DNA from: Hydractinia symbiolongicarpus
Lineage: Eukaryota > Cnidaria > Hydrozoa > Anthoathecata > Hydractiniidae
Length of the DNA: 64,000 nucleotides
NCBI RefSeq assembly: GCF_029227915.1
Contig: NC_079877.1
Span: forward strand, 1,426,001-1,490,000
Reading direction: 5' to 3'
Each line of letters opens with the position of its first letter. The first letter of the stretch is position 1. The translations under genes were made by a program, and so were the position numbers. This document shows, in pieces, positions 35,280 to 51,259 of the stretch. A model generated the notes under the pieces. It did no database searches and was not told where the DNA came from. It saw only the letters and a list, made by a program, of their open reading frames with translations.

Positions 35280-37300
35280 TGCGGACTTTGACCTTATAAA
35301 TGTGATAAATAAGCCAGTTTGACTACAAGAAATAACGTTGTTCTTAATTTGACATGATTGCTGGAACTCAGCGATTAAACTGGGCGCTGTGGTAGCGCTT
35401 TATTTAAAAATTAAAATAAATAAATCATTTTTTACTGTAGAACCAATCCTAGCCGTTAGTTCGCGCTGAAGAAGTAGAGACAATTTCCAATGCTACCTTT
35501 CATTGACTTTCTCTCGGTGTCAATCCGTTTGAGTTACAACGGTTGCGTCATACATTCGTACCAACATGTGTTAAGATATTTTTTTCCGATATTACTAAGT
35601 TGTATTGCTTTTAACAGTGAAACGATTGACTGTGGGACTTAATTGATCTCATTATGGACTGTGACCTTATAAATGTGATAAGTAAGCCAACTGGACCCCA
35701 AGAAATAACATTGTTCTTAATTTGACATGATAGCTGGAACTCAGCGATTACACTGGGCGCTGTGGTAGCGCTTTACTTCAAAATTAAGATAAATAAGTCA
35801 TTTTTTACTGTTGGATCAATCCTAGCCGTTAGTTTGCGCTGAAGAAAGATACACAGTTTTAAAAACTACATTTCATTGACTTTCTAACGGTGTCAATCCG
35901 TTTCAGTTACAACGGTTGCGTCACATATTCGTACCAACATGTATTTAGGGTATTTTACTGATATTACTAGGTTGTATCGCTTTTAACAGTGAAACGATTG
36001 ACTGTGGCACTTAAATGAACTGCTTTTGGACTGTGACCTTATAAATGTGATAAATGAGCCAATAGGACTGCCAGAAATTTCATTCCTCTTAATTTGATAT
36101 GATTGCTGTAATTCAACGATTACAATGGCGCTGTGGTAGCGCTTCATTTAAAAACTTAGATAAATAAGTCATAATTACTGTGGGACCAATCCTGGCCGTT
36201 AGCACGCGCTGAATAAAAAGGAACAGTTTCAAAAGCTACATTTCATTGACTTTCAACGGTATCAATCCGTTTGAGTTACAACGGTTGCGTCACATATTCG
36301 TACCAACATGTATTTAGCGATATTTTTTCGCTATTACTAGGTTACATCGCTCTTAACAGTGAAACGATTGACAGTGGGACTTAATTGAACCGATTTTGGA
36401 CTGTGACCTTATAAGTGTGATAAGTGAGACAATTGGACTCCAAGAAGTAACATTCTTCTTAATTTGACATGATTGCCGAAACTCAGCGATTACACTGGGC
36501 GCTGTGGTAGCGCTTCATTTAAAAATTTAGATAAATAAGTCATTCTTTACTGTTGGACCAATCCTAGCCGTTAGTTTGGGCTGAAGAAATAGAGATAGTT
36601 TCAAGAACTACATTTCATTGACTTTCTAACGGTGTCAATCCGTTTCAGTTACAACGGTTGCGTAACATATTCGCACCAACATGTATTTAGGGTATTTTTC
36701 TGATATTACTAGGTTGTATCGCTTTTAACAGTGAAACGATTGACTGTGGCACTTAAATGAACTTATTTTGGACTGTGACCTTATAAATGTGATAAATGAG
36801 CCAATTGGACTGCCAGAAATTACATTCCTCTTAATTTGACATGATTGCTGGAATTCAACGATTACAATGGGCGCTGTGGTAGCGCTTCATTTAAAAACTT
36901 AGATAAATAAGTCATAATTACTGTGGGACCAATCTTGGCCGTTAGCACGTGCTGAATAAAGAGGAACAGTTTGAAAAACTACATATCATTGATTTTCTAG
37001 CGGTATCAATCCGTTTGAGTTACAACGGTTGCGTCACATATTCGTACCAACATGTATTTAGCGATATTTTTCTGATATTACTAGGTTGCATCGCTTTTAA
37101 CAGTGAAACGATTGACTGTGGGACTTAATTGAACTGATTGCGGACTTTGACCTTATAAATGTGATAAATAAGCCAGTTTGACTACAAGAAATAACGTTGT
37201 TCTTAATTTGACATGATTGCTGGAACTCAGCGATTAAACTGGGCGCTGTGGTAGCGCTTTATTTAAAAATTAAAATAAATAAATCATTTTTTACTGTAGA
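35280..37300 (+). repeat. Five-monomer higher-order duplication
   Basis: The variant 'gattgcggactttgacc' followed by 'cagcgattaaactggg' occurs at about 35280 and again at about 37140, 1,859 bp apart. The downstream monomers also match closely, including the private 'gaaagatacacag' variant. Confidence 0.8.
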
Positions 37301-38879
37301 ACCAATCCTAGCCGTTAGTTCGCGCTGAAGAAGTAGAGACAATTTCCAATGCTACCTTTCATTGACTTTCTCTCGGTGTCAATCCGTTTGCGTTACAACG
37401 GTTGCGTCATACATTCGTACCAACATGTGTTAAGATATTTTTTTCCGATATTACTAAGTTGTATTGCCTTTAACAGTGAAACGATTGACTGTGGGACTTA
37501 ATTGATCTCATTATGGACTGTGACCTTATAAATGTGATAAGTGAGCCAACTGGACCCCAAGAAATAACATTGTTCTTAATTTGACATGATAGCTGGAACT
37601 CAGCGATTACACTGGGCGCTGTGGTAGCGCTTTACTTCAAAATTAAGATAAATAAGTCATTTTTTACTGTTGGATCAATCCTAGCCGTTAGTTTGCGCTG
37701 AAGAAAGATACACAGTTTTAAAAACTACATTTCATTGACTTTCTAACGGTGTCAATCCGTTTCAGTTACAACGGTTGCGTCACATATTCGTACCAACATG
37801 TATTTAGGGTATTTTACTGATATTACTAGGTTGTATCGCTTTTAACAGTGAAACGATTGACTGTGGCACTTAAATGAACTGATTTTGGACTGTGACCTTA
37901 TAAATGTGATAAATGAGCCAATAGGACTGCCAGAAATTTCATTCCTCTTAATTTGATATGATTGCTGTAATTCAACGATTACAATGGCGCTGTGGTAGCG
38001 CTTCATTTAAAAACTTAGATAAATAAGTCATAATTACTGTGGGACCAATCCTGGCCGTTAGCACGCGCTGAATAAAAAGGAACATTTTCAAAAGCTACAT
38101 TTCATTGACTTTCAACGGTATCAATCCGTTTGAGTTACAACGCTTGCGTCACATATTCGTACCAACATGTATTTAGCGATATTTTTCGCTATTACTAGGT
38201 TACATTGCTCTTAACAGTGAAACGATTGACAGTGGGACTTAATTGAACCGATTTTGGACTGTGACCTTATAAGTGTGATAGGTGAGACAATTGGACTCCA
38301 AGAAGTAACATTCTTCTTAATTTGACATGATTGCCGAAACTCAGCGATTACACTGGGCGCTGTGGTAGCGCTTCATTTAAAAATTTAGATAAATAAGTCA
38401 TTCTTTACTGTTGGACCAATCCTAGCCGTTAGTTTGGGCTGAAGAAATAGAGATAGTTTCAAGAACTACATTTCATTGACTTTCTAACGGTGTCAATCCG
38501 TTTCAGTTACAACGGTTGCGTAACATATTCGCACCAACATGTATTTAGGGTATTTTTCTGATATTGCTAGGTTGTATCGCTTTTAACAGTGAAACGATTG
38601 ACTGTGGCACTTAAATGAACTTATTTTGGACTGTGACCTTATAAATGTGATAAATGAGCCAATTGGACTGCCAGAAATTACATTCCTCTGAATTTGACAT
38701 GGTTGCTGGAATTCAACGATTACAATGGGCGCTGTGGTAGCGCTTCATTTAAAAACTTAGATAAATAAGTCATAATTACTGTGGGACCAATCTTGGCCGT
38801 TAGCACGTGCTGAATAAAGAGGAACAGTTTCAAAAACTACATATCATTGATTTTCTAGCGGTATCAATCCGTTTGAGTT

Positions 38880-40800
38880 ACAACGGTTGCGTCACATATT
38901 CGTACCAACATGTATTTAGAGATAGTGTTCGGTTATTACTAGCTTGCAACGCTTTTAACAGTGAAGCGTTTGACTGTGGGACTTAATTGAACTGATTGTG
39001 GACTTTGACCTTACAAATGTGATAAATAAACCAGTTTGACTACAACAAATAACGTTGTCTTAATTTCACATGATTGCTGGAACTCAGCGATTTCACTGGG
39101 CGCTGTGGTAGCACTTTATTTAAAAATTAAGATACATAAATCATTTTTTACTGTGGGACCAATCCTAGCCGTTAGTTCGCGCTGAAGAAGTAGAGACAGT
39201 TTCCAAAACTACCTTTCATTGACTTTCTCACGGCGTCAATCCGTTTGAGTTAAAACGGTTGCGTCATATATTCGTACCAACATGTGTTTAGATATTTTTT
39301 TCCGATATCACTAAGTTGTATTGCTTTTAACAGTGAAACGATTGACTGTGGGACTTAATTGATCTCATTCTCGCCTGTGACCTTATAAGTGTGATAAGTG
39401 AGCCAACTGGACCCCAAGAAATAACATTGTTCTTAATTTGACATGATTGCTGGAACTCAGCGATTACACTGGGCGCTGTGGTAGCGCTTTATTTAAAAAT
39501 TAAGATAAATAATTCATTTTTTACTGTTGGACAAATCCTAGCCGTTAGTTTGCGCTGAAGAAATAGAGACAGTTGCAAAAACTACATTTCATTGAGTTTC
39601 TAACGGTGTCAATCCGTTTCAGTTACAACGGTTGCGTCACATATTCGTACCAACATGTATTTGGGTTTTTTTCTGATATTACTAGGTTGTATCGCTTTTA
39701 ACAGTGAAACGATTGACTGTGGCACTTAAATGAACTTATTTTGGACTGTGACCTTATAAATGTGATAAATGAGCCAATTGGACTGCCAGAAATTACATTC
39801 CTCTTAATTTGACATGATTGCTGGAATTCAACGATTACAATGGGCGCTGTGGTAGCGCTTCATTTAAAAACTTAGATAAATAAGTCATAATTACTGTGGG
39901 ACCAATCTTGGCCGTTAGCACGTGCTGAATAAAGAGGAACAGTTTCAAAAACTACATATCATTGATTTTCTAGCGGTATCAATCCGTTTGAGTTACAACG
40001 GTTGCGTCACATATTCGTACCAACATGTATTTAGAGATAGTGTTCGGTTATTACTAGCTTGCAACGCTTTTAACAGTGAAGCGTTTGACTGTGGGACTTA
40101 ATTGAACTGATTGTGGACTTTGACCTTACAAATGTGATAAATAAACCAGTTTGACTACAACAAATAACGTTGTCTTAATTTCACATGATTGCTGGAACTC
40201 AGCGATTACACTGGGCGCTGTGGTAGCACTTTATTTAAAAATTAAGATACATAAATCATTTTTTACTGTGGGACCAATCCTAGCCGTTAGTTCGCGCTGA
40301 AGAAGTAGAGACAGTTTCCAAAACTACCTTTCATTGACTTTCTCATGGCGTCAATCCGTTTGAGTTAAAACGGTTGCGTCATATATTCGTACCAACATGT
40401 GTTTAGATATTTTTTTCCGATATCACTAAGTTGTATTGCTTTTAACAGTGAAACGATTGACTGTGGGACTTAATTGATCTCATTCTTGCCTGTGACCTTA
40501 TAAGTGTGATAAGTGAGCCAACTGGACCCCAAGAAATAACATTGTTCTTAATTTGACATGATTGCTGGAACTCAGCGATTACACTGGGCGCTGTGGTAGC
40601 GCTTTATTTAAAAATTAAGATAAATAATTCATTTTTTACTGTTGGACAAATCCTAGCCGTTAGTTTGCGCTGAAGAAATAGAGACAGTTGCAAAAACTAC
40701 ATTTCATTGAGTTTCTAACGGTGTCAATCCGTTTCAGTTACAACGGTTGCGTCACATATTCGTACCAACATGTATTTGGGTATTTTTCTGATATTACTAG
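38880..40800 (+). repeat. Three-monomer higher-order duplication
   Basis: The private variant ttagagatagtgttcggtta occurs at about 38916 and 40031, 1,115 bp apart. It is followed in both places by the same unusual 'ctacaacaaataacg' and 'gatacataaatc' changes. Confidence 0.82.
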
Positions 40801-43800
40801 GTGGTATCGCTTTTAACAGTGAAACGATTGACTGTGGCACTTAAATGAACTGATTTTGGACTGTGACCTTATAAATGTGATAAATGAGCCAATTGGACTG
40901 CCAGAAATTACATTCCTCTTAATTTGACGTGATTGCTGGAATTCAACGATTACAATGGGCGCTGTGGTAGCGCTTCATTTAAGAACTTAGATAACTAAGT
41001 CATTTTATACTGTGGGACCAATCCTGGCCGTTAGCACGCGCCGAATAAATAGGAACAGTTTCCAAAACTACATTTCATTGAATTTCTAGCGGTATAAATC
41101 CGTTTGCGTTACAACGGTTGCGTCACATATTCGTACCAACATGGATTTAGCGATAGTGTTTGGATATTACTAGCTTGCATCGCTTTTAACAGTGAAACGT
41201 TTGACTGTGGGACTTAATTGAACTGATTGCGGACTTTGACCTTATAAATGTGATAAATAAGCCAGTTTGACTTCAAGAAATAACGTTGTTCTTAATTTGA
41301 CATGATTGCTGGAACTCAGCGATTACACTGGGCGCTGTGGTAGCGCTTTATTTAAAAATTAAGATAAATAAATCATTTTTTACTGTAGAACCAATCCTAG
41401 CCGTTAGTTCGGGGTGAAGAAGTAGAGACAATTTCCAAAGCTACCTTTCATTGACTTTCTCTCGGTGTCAATCTGTTTGAGTTACAACGGTTGCGTCATA
41501 CATTCGTACCAACATGTGTTAAGATTTTTTTTCCGATATTACTAAGTTGTATTGCTTTTAACAGTGAAACGATTGACTATGGGACTTAATTGATCTCATT
41601 ATGGACTGTGACCTTATAAATGTGATAAGTGAGCCAACTGGACCCCAAGAAATAACATTGTTCTTAATTTGACATGATTGCTGGAACTCAGCGATTACAC
41701 TGGGCGCTGTGGTAGCGCTTTACTTCAAAATTAAGATAAATAAGTCATTTTTTACTGTTGGATTAATCCTAGCCGTTAGTTTGCGCTGAAGAAAGAGACA
41801 CAGTTTCAAAAACTACATTTCATTGACTTTCTAACGGTGTCAATCCGTTTCAGTTACAACGGTTGCGTCACATTTTTGTACCAACATGTATTTTGGGTAT
41901 TTTACTGATATTACTAGGTTGTATCGCTTTTAACAGTGAAACGATTGACTGTGGCACTTAAATGAACTGATTTTGGACTGTGACCTTATAAATGTGATAA
42001 ATGAGCCAATAGGACTGCCAGAAATTTCATTCCTCTTAATTTGATATGATTGCTGGAATTCAACGATTACAATGGCGCTGTGGTAGCGCTTCATTTAAAA
42101 ACTTAGATAAATAAGTCATAATTACTGTGGGACCAATCCTGGCCGTTAGCACGCGCTGAATAAAAAGGAACAGTTTCAAAAGCTACATTTCATTGACTTT
42201 CAACGGTATCAATCCGTTAGAGTTACAACGGTTGCGTGACATATTCGTACCAACATGTATTTAGCGATATTTTTTCGCTATTACTAGGTTACATCGCTCT
42301 TAACAGTGAAACGATTGACAGTGGGACTTAATTGAACCGATTTTGGACTGTGACCTTATAAGTGTGATAAGTGAGACAATTGGACTCCAAGAAGTAACAT
42401 TCTTCTTAATTTGACATGATTGCCGAAACTCAGCGATTACACTGGGCGCTGGGGTAGCGCGTTATTTAAAAATTAAGAAAAGAAAGTCATTTTTTACTTT
42501 GGGGCCAATCCTAGCCGTTAGCACACGCTGAAGAAATAGCCACAGAATCAAAAACTACATTTCATTAAATTTCTAACGGTGTCAGTCCGTTTGAGTTACA
42601 ACGGTTGGGTCATATATTCGTACTAACATGTATTTAGCGATATTTTTCTGATATTACTAGGTTACATCGCTCTTAACAGTGAAACGATTGACAGTGGGAC
42701 TTAATTGAACCGATTTTGGACTGTGACCTTATAAGTGTGATAAGTGAGACAATTGGACTCCAAGAAGTAACATTCTTCTTAATTTGACATGATTGCCGAA
42801 ACTCAGCGATTACACTGGGCGCTGTGGTAGCGCTTCATTTAAAAATTTAGATAAATAAGTCATTCTTTACTGTTGGACCAATCCTTGCCGTTAGTTTGGG
42901 CTGAAGAAATAGAGATAGTTTCAAAAACTACATTTCATTGACTTTCTAACGGTGTCAATCCGTTTCAGTTACAACGGTTGCGTAACATATTCGCACCAAC
43001 ATGTATTTAGGGTATTTTTCTGATATTACTAGGTTGTATCGCTTTTAACAGTGAAACGATTGACTGTGGCACTTAAATGAACTTATTTTGGACTGTGACC
43101 TTATAAATGTGATAAATGAGCCAATTGGACTGCCAGAAATTACATTCCTCTTAATTTGACATGATTGCTGGAATTCAACGATTACAATGGGCGCTGTGGT
43201 AGCGCTTCATTTAAGAACTTAGATAACTAAGTCATTTTATACTGTGGGACCAATCCTGGCCGTTAGCACGCGCCGAATAAATAGGAACAGTTTCCAAAAC
43301 TACATTTCATTGAATTTCTAGCGGTATAAATCCGTTTGCGTTACAACGGTTGCGTCACATATTCGTACCAACATGGATTTAGCGATAGTGTTCGGATATT
43401 ACTAGCTTGCATCGCTTTTAACAGTGAAACGTTTGACTGTGGGACTTAATTGAACTGATTGCGGACTTTGACCTTATAAATGTGATAAATAAGCCAGTTT
43501 GACTTCAAGAAATAACGTTGTTCTTAATTTGACATGATTGCTGGAACTCAGCGATTACACTGGGCGCTGTGGTAGCGCTTTACTTCAAAATTAAGATAAA
43601 TAAGTCATTTTTTACTGTTGGATTAATCCTAGCCGTTAGTTTGCGCTGAAGAAAGAGACACAGTTTCAAAAACTACATTTCATTGACTTTCTAACGGTGT
43701 CAATCCGTTTCAGTTACAACGGTTGCGTCACATTTTTGTACCAACATGTATTTTGGGTATTTTACTGATATTACTAGGTTGTATCGCTTTTAACAGTGAA

Positions 43801-46800
43801 ACGATTGACTGTGGCACTTAAATGAACTGATTTTGGACTGTGACCTTATAAATGTGATAAATGAGCCAATAGGACTGCCAGAAATTTCATTCCTCTTAAT
43901 TTGATATGATTGCTGGAATTCAACGATTACACTGGGCGCTGGGGTAGCGCGTTATTTAAAAATTAAGAAAAGAAAGTCATTTTTTACTTTGGGGCCAATC
44001 CTAGCCGTTAGCACACGCTGAAGAAATAGCCACAGAATCAAAAACTACATTTCATTAAATTTCTAACGGTGTCAGTCCGTTTGAGTTACAACGGTTGGGT
44101 CATATATTCGTACTAACATGTATTTAGCGATATTTTTCTGATATTACTAGGTTACATCGCTCTTAACAGTGAAACGATTGACAGTGGGACTTAATTGAAC
44201 CGATTTTGGACTGTGACCTTATAAGTGTGATAAGTGAGACAATTGGACTCCAAGAAGTAACATTCTTCTTAATTTGACATGATTGCCGAAACTCAGCGAT
44301 TACACTGGGCGCTGTGGTAGGGCTTCATTTAAAAATTTAGATAAATAAGTCATTCTTTACTGTTGGACCAATCCTAGCCGTTAGTTTGGGCTGAAGAAAT
44401 AGAGATAGTTTCAAAAACTACATTTCATTGACTTTCTAACGGTGTCAATCCGTTTCAGTTACAACGGTTGCGTAACATATTCGCACCAACATGTATTTAG
44501 GGTATTTTTCTGATATTACTAGGTTGTATCGCTTTTAACAGTGAAACGATTGACTGTGGCACTTAAATGAACTTATTTTGGACTGTGACCTTATAAATGT
44601 GATAAATGAGCCAATTGGACTGCCAGAAATTACATTCCTCTTAATTTGACATGATTGCTGGAATTCAACGATTACAATGGGCGCTGTGGTAGCGCTTCAT
44701 TTAAAAACTTAGATAAATAAGTCATTTTTTACTGTTGGACAAATCCTAGCCGTTAGTTTGCGCTGAAGAAATAGAGACAGTTGCAAAAACTACATTTCAT
44801 TGAGTTTCTAACGGTGTTAATCCGTTTCAGTTACAACGGTTGCGTCACATATTCGTACCAACATGTATTTGGGTATTTTTCTGATATTACTAGGTTGTAT
44901 CGCTTTTAACAGTGAAACGATTGACTGTGGCACTTAAATGAACTGATTTTGGACTGTGACCTTATAAATGTGATAAATGAGCCAATTGGACTGCCAGAAA
45001 TTACATTCCTCTTAATTTGACATGATTGCTGGAATTCAACGATTACAATGGGCGCTGTGGTAGCGCTTCATTTAAGAACTTAGATAACTAAGTCATTTTA
45101 TACTGTGGGACCAATCCTGGCCGTTAGCACGCGCCGAATAAATAGGAACAGTTTCCAAAACTACATTTCATTGAATTTCTAGCGGTATAAATCCGTTTGC
45201 ATTACAACGGTTGCGTCACATATTCGTACCAACATGGATTTAGCGATAGTGTTCGGATATTACTAGCTTGCATCGCTTTTAACAGTGAAACGTTTGACTG
45301 TGGGACTTAATTGAACTGATTGCGGACTTTGACCTTATAAATGTGATAAGTGAGCCAACTGGACCCCAAGAAATAACATTGTTCTTAATTTGACATGATT
45401 GCTGGAACTCAGCGATTACACTGGGCGCTGTGGTAGCGCTTTACTTCAAAATTAAGATAAATAAGTCATTTTTTACTGTTGGATCAATCCTAGCCGTTAG
45501 TTTGCGCTGAAGAAAGAGACACAGTTTCAAAAACTACAATTCATTGACTTTCTAACGGTGTCAATCCGTTAGAGTTACAACGGTTGCGTCACATATTCGT
45601 ACCAACATGTATTTAGCGATATTTTTTCGCTATTACTAGGTTACATCGCTCTTAACAGTGAAACGATTGACAGTGGGACTTAATTGAACCGATTTTGGAC
45701 TGTGACCTTATAAGTGTGATAAGTGAGACAATTGGACTCCAAGAAGTAACATTCTTCTTAATTTGACATGATTGCCGAAACTCAGCGATTACACTGGGCG
45801 CTGGGGTAGCGCGTTATTTAAAAATTAAGAAAAGAAAGTCATTTTTTACTTTGGGGCTAATCCTAGCCGTTAGCACACGCTGAAGAAATAGCCACAGAAT
45901 CAAAAACTACATTTCATTAAATTTCTAACGGTGTCAGTCCGTTTGAGTTACAACGGTTGGGTCATATATTCGTACTAACATGTATTTAGCGATATTTTTC
46001 TGATATTACTAGGTTGCATCGCTTTTAACAGTGAAACGATTGACTGTAGGACTTAATGAACTAACTTTGGACTGTGATCTGATAAATGTGATAAATGAGA
46101 CAATTGGACCCCAAAAAATAACATTCTTCTTAATTTGACGTGATTGCCGGAACTCAGTGATTGCACTGAGCGCTATGGTAGCGCTTCATTTAAAAATTTA
46201 GATAAATGAGTCATTTCTTACTGTGGGATCAATCCTGGCTGTTAGCAAGCGCTGAATTAATAGGAACAGTTTCCAAAACTACATTTCATTGACTTTCTAG
46301 CGGTATAAATCCGTTTGAGTTACAACGGTTGCGTCACATATTCGTACCAACATGTATTTAGCGATAGTGTTTCGATATTACTAGGTTGCATCGCTTTCAA
46401 CAGTGAAAGGTTTGACTGTGGGACTTAATTGAACTGATTGTGGACTGTGACCTTATAAATGTGATAAGTGAGCCAACTGGACCCCAAGAAATAACATTGT
46501 TCTTAATTTGACATGATTGCTGGAACTCATCGATTATACTGGGCGCTGTGGTAGCGCTTTACTTCAAAATTAAGATAAATAAGTCATTTTTTACTGTTGG
46601 ATCAATCCTAGCCGTTAGTTTGCGCTGAAGAAATAGAGACAGTTTCAAAAACTACATTTCATTGACTTTCAAACGGTGTCAATCCGTTTCAGTTACAACG
46701 GTTGTGTCACATATTCGTACCAACATGTATTTAGGGTATTTTACTGATATTACTAGGTTGTATCGCTTTTAACAGTAAAACGATTGACTGTGGGACTTAA

Positions 46801-49800
46801 TGAACTAATTTTGGACTGTGATCTGATAAATGTGATAAATGAGACAATTGGACCCCAAATAATAACATTCTTCTTAATTTGACGTGATTGCCGGAACTCA
46901 GTAATTGCAATGAGCGCTATTGTAGGGCTTCATTAAAAAATTTAGATAAATAAGTCATTTCTTACTGTGGGATCAATCCTGGCTGTTAGCAAGCGCTGAA
47001 TTAATAGGAACAGTTTCCAAAACTACATTTCATTGACTTTCTAGCGGTATAAATCCGTTTGAGTTACAACAGTTGCGTCACATATTCGTACCAACATGTA
47101 TTTAGCGATAGTGTTTGGATATTACTAGGTTGCATCGCTTTTAACAGTGAAAGGTTTGACTGTGGGACTTAATTGAACTGATTGTGGACCTTGACCTTAT
47201 AAATGTGATAAATAAGCCAGTTTCACTACAAGAAATAACGTTGTTCTTAACGTGACATGATTGCTGGAACTCAGCGATTACACTGGGCGCTGTTGTAACG
47301 CTTTATTTAAAAACTAAGATAAATAAGTCATTTTTTACTGTGGGACCAATCCTAGCCGTTAGTTCGCGCTGAAGAAGTAGAGACAGTTTCCAAAACTACA
47401 TTTCATTGACTTTCTAACGGTGTCAATCCGTTTGAGTTACAGCGGTTGCGTCACATATTCGTGACAACATGTGTTTAGATATTTTTTTCCGATATTACTC
47501 AGTTGTATCACTTTTAACAGTGAAACTATTGACTGTGGGACTTAATTGAACTCATTCTGGACTGTGACCTTATAAATGTGATAAGTGAGCCAACTGGACC
47601 CCAAGAAATAACATTGTTCTTAATTTGACATGATTGCTGGAACTCAGCAATTACACTGAGCGCTGTGGTAGCGCTTTATTTAAAAATTTAGATTAATAAG
47701 TCATTTTTTACTGTGGGACCAATCCTGGCCGTTAGCACGCACCGAATGAATAGGAACAGTTTCCAAACTACATTTCATTGACTTTCTAGCCGTATAAATC
47801 CGTTTGAGTTACAACTGTTGCGTCACATATTCGTACCAACATGTATTTAGCGATAGTGTTTGGATATTACTAGGTTGCATCGCTTTTAACAGTGAAACGT
47901 TTGACTGTGGGACTTAATTGAACTGATTGTGGACTTTGACCTTATAAATGTGATAAATAAGCCAGTTTCACTACAAGAAATACCGTTGTTCTTATTTTGA
48001 CATGATTGCTGGAACTCAGCGATTACACTGGGCGCTGTGGTAGCGCTTTATTTAAAAATTAAGATAAATAAATCAATTTTTACTGTGGGACCAATCCTAG
48101 CCGTCAGTTCGCGCTGAAGAAGTAGAGACAGTTTCCAAAACTACATTTCATTGACTTTCTAACGGTGTCAATCCGTTTGAGTTACAGCGGTTGCGTCACA
48201 AATTCGTGCCAACATGTGTTTAGATATTTTTTTCCGATATTACTAAGTTGTATCGCTTTTAACAGTGAAACGATTGACTGTGGGACTTAATTGAACTTGC
48301 TTTGTACTTTGACCTGATAAATGTCATAAATGAGACAATTGGACCCTAAGAAAAAACGTTCTTCTTATTTTCACGTGATTGCCGGAACTTAGCGATTGCA
48401 CTGGGCGCTGTGGTAGCGCTTCATTTAAAAATTTAGATAAATAAGTCATTCTTTACTGTGGGACGAATCCTAGTCGTCATCGCGCGCTGAAAAAATAGCG
48501 ACCATTTCAAAAACTACATTTCATTGACTTTCTAACGATGTCTGTCCGTTTGAGTTACAACGGTTGTGTCACATATTCGTCCCCACATGTATTTAGGGAT
48601 ATTTTTCTGATATTACTAAGTTGTATCGCTTTTAAAAGTAAAACGATTGACTGTGGCACTTAAATGAACTGATTTTGGACTGTGACCTTATAAATGTGAT
48701 AAATGAGCCAATTGGTCTCCCAGAAATAACATTGCTCTTAAGTTGACATGATTGCTGGAATTCAACGATTATAATGGGCGCTGTGGTAGCGCTTCATTTA
48801 AAAACTTAGATAAATAAGTCATCATTACTGTGGGACCAATCTTGGCCGTTAGCACGTGCTCAATAAATAGGAACAATTTCAAAAACTACATTTCATTGAC
48901 TTTCTAGCGGTATCAATCCGTTTGAGTTACAACGGTTGCGTCACATATTCGTACCAACATGTATTTAGCGATAGTGTTCGGATATTACTAGCTTGCATCG
49001 CTTTTAAGAGTGAAGCGTTTGACTGTGGGACTTAATTGAACTGATTGTGGACTTTGACCTTATAAATGTGATAAATAAGCCAGTTTGACTACAAGAAATA
49101 ACGTTGTCTTAATTTCACATGATTGCTGGAACTCAGCGATTACACTGGGCGCTGTGGTAGTGCTTTATTTAAAAATTAAGATAAATAAATCATTCTTTAC
49201 TGTGGGACCAATCCTAGCCGTTAGTTCGCGCTGAAGAGGTAGAGACAGCTTCCAAAACTACCTTTCAGTGACTTTCTCACGGTGTCAATCTGTTTGAGTT
49301 ACAACGGTTGCGTCATATATTCGTACCAACATGTGTTTAGATATTTTTTTTCGATATTACTAAGTTGTATTGCTTTTAACAGTGAAACGATTGACTGTGG
49401 CACTTAAATGAACTGATTTTGGACTGTGACCTTATAAATGTGATAAATGAGCCAATTGGACTGCCAGAAATTACATTCCTCTTAATTTGACATGATTGCT
49501 GGAATTCAACGATTACAATGGGCGCTGTGGTAGCGCTTCATTTATAAACTTAGATAACTAAGTCATTTTTTACTGTGGGACCAATCCTGGCCGCTAGCAC
49601 GCGCCGAATAAATAGGAACAGTTTCCAAAACTACATTTCATTAAATTTCTAGCGGTATGGTATAAATCCGTTTGAGTTACAACAGTTGCGTCACATATTC
49701 GTACAAACATGTATTTAGCGATAGTGTTCGAATATTACTAGCTTGCATCGCTTTTAACAGTGAAACGTTTGACTGTGGGACTTAATTGAACTGATTGTGG

Positions 49801-51259
49801 ACTTTGACCTTATAAATGTGATAAATAAGCCAGTTTGACTACAAGAAATAACGTTGTTCTTAATTGGACATGATTGCTGGAACTCAGCGATTACACTGGT
49901 CGCTGTGGTAGCGCTTTATTTTAAAATTAAGATTAATAAGTCATTTTTTACTGTGGGACCAATCCTGGCCGTTAGCATGCGTCGAATGAATAGGAACAGT
50001 TTCCAAACTACATTTCATTGACTTTCTAGGTTTATAAATCCGTTTGAGTTACAACTGTTGCGTCACATATTCGTGCCAACATGTGTTTAGATATTTTTTA
50101 CCGATATTACTAAGTTGTATCGCTTTTAACAGTGAAACGATTGACTGTGGGACTTAATTGAACTTGCTCTGTACTTTGACCTGATAAATGTGATAAATGA
50201 AACAATTGGACCCCAAGAAAAAACATTCTTCTTATTTTCACGTGATTGCCGGAACTTAGCGATTGCACTGGGCGCTGTGGTAGCGCTTCATTTAAAAATT
50301 TAGATAAATAAGTCATTCTTTACTGTGGGACGAATCCTAGACGGCATCGCGTGCTGAAAAAATAGCGACAATTTCAAAAACTACATTTCATTAACTTTCT
50401 AACGATGTCTGTGCGTTTGAGTTACAACGGTTGTGTCACATATTCGTCCCCACATGTATTTAGGGATATTTTTCTGATATTACTGAGTTGTATCGCTTTT
50501 AAAAGTAAAACGATTGACTGTGGCACTTAAATGAACTGATTTTGGACTGTGACCTTATAAATGTGATAAATGAGCCAATTGGACTCCCAGAAATAACATT
50601 GCTCTTAATTTGACATGATTGCTGGAATTCAACGATTACACTGGGAGCTGTGGCAGCGCTTCATTTAAGAATTTAGAAAAGAAATTAATTTTTTACTGTG
50701 GGACCAAGCCTAGCCGTTAGCGCGCGCTGAAGAAATAGAGACAGATTCAATTACTACATCTCACTGACATTCTAACGGTGTCAGTCCGTTTGAGTTACAA
50801 CGGTTGGGTCACATATTCGTACTAACATGTATTTAGCGATATTTTTCTGATATTACTAGGTTGCATCGCTTTTAACAGTGAAACGATTGACTGTGGGACT
50901 TAATTGAACTTGCTCTGTACTTTGACCTGATAAATATCATAAATGAGACAATTGGACCTTAAGAAAAAACATTCTTCTTATTTTCACGTGATTGCAGGAA
51001 CTTAGCTATTGCACTGGGCGCTGTGGTAGCGCTTCATTTAAAAAATTAGATAAATAAGTCATTCTTTACTGTGGGACGAATCCTGGACGTCATCGGGCGC
51101 TGAAAAAATAGCGACAATTTCAAAAACTACATTTCATTGACTTTCTAACGATGTCTGTCCGTTTGAGTTACAACGGTTGTGTCACATATTCGTCCCCACA
51201 TGTATTTAGGGATATTTTTCTGATATTACTAAGTTGTATCGCTTTTAAAAGTAAAACGA

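Noticed and set aside
25161-50316. Minus-strand open frames of 68-88 codons recurring in the 372-bp array
   Set aside because: They appear only in certain monomer variants, change length with single-base differences, and end or shift in sister monomers such as that near 28527. No splice or start support.
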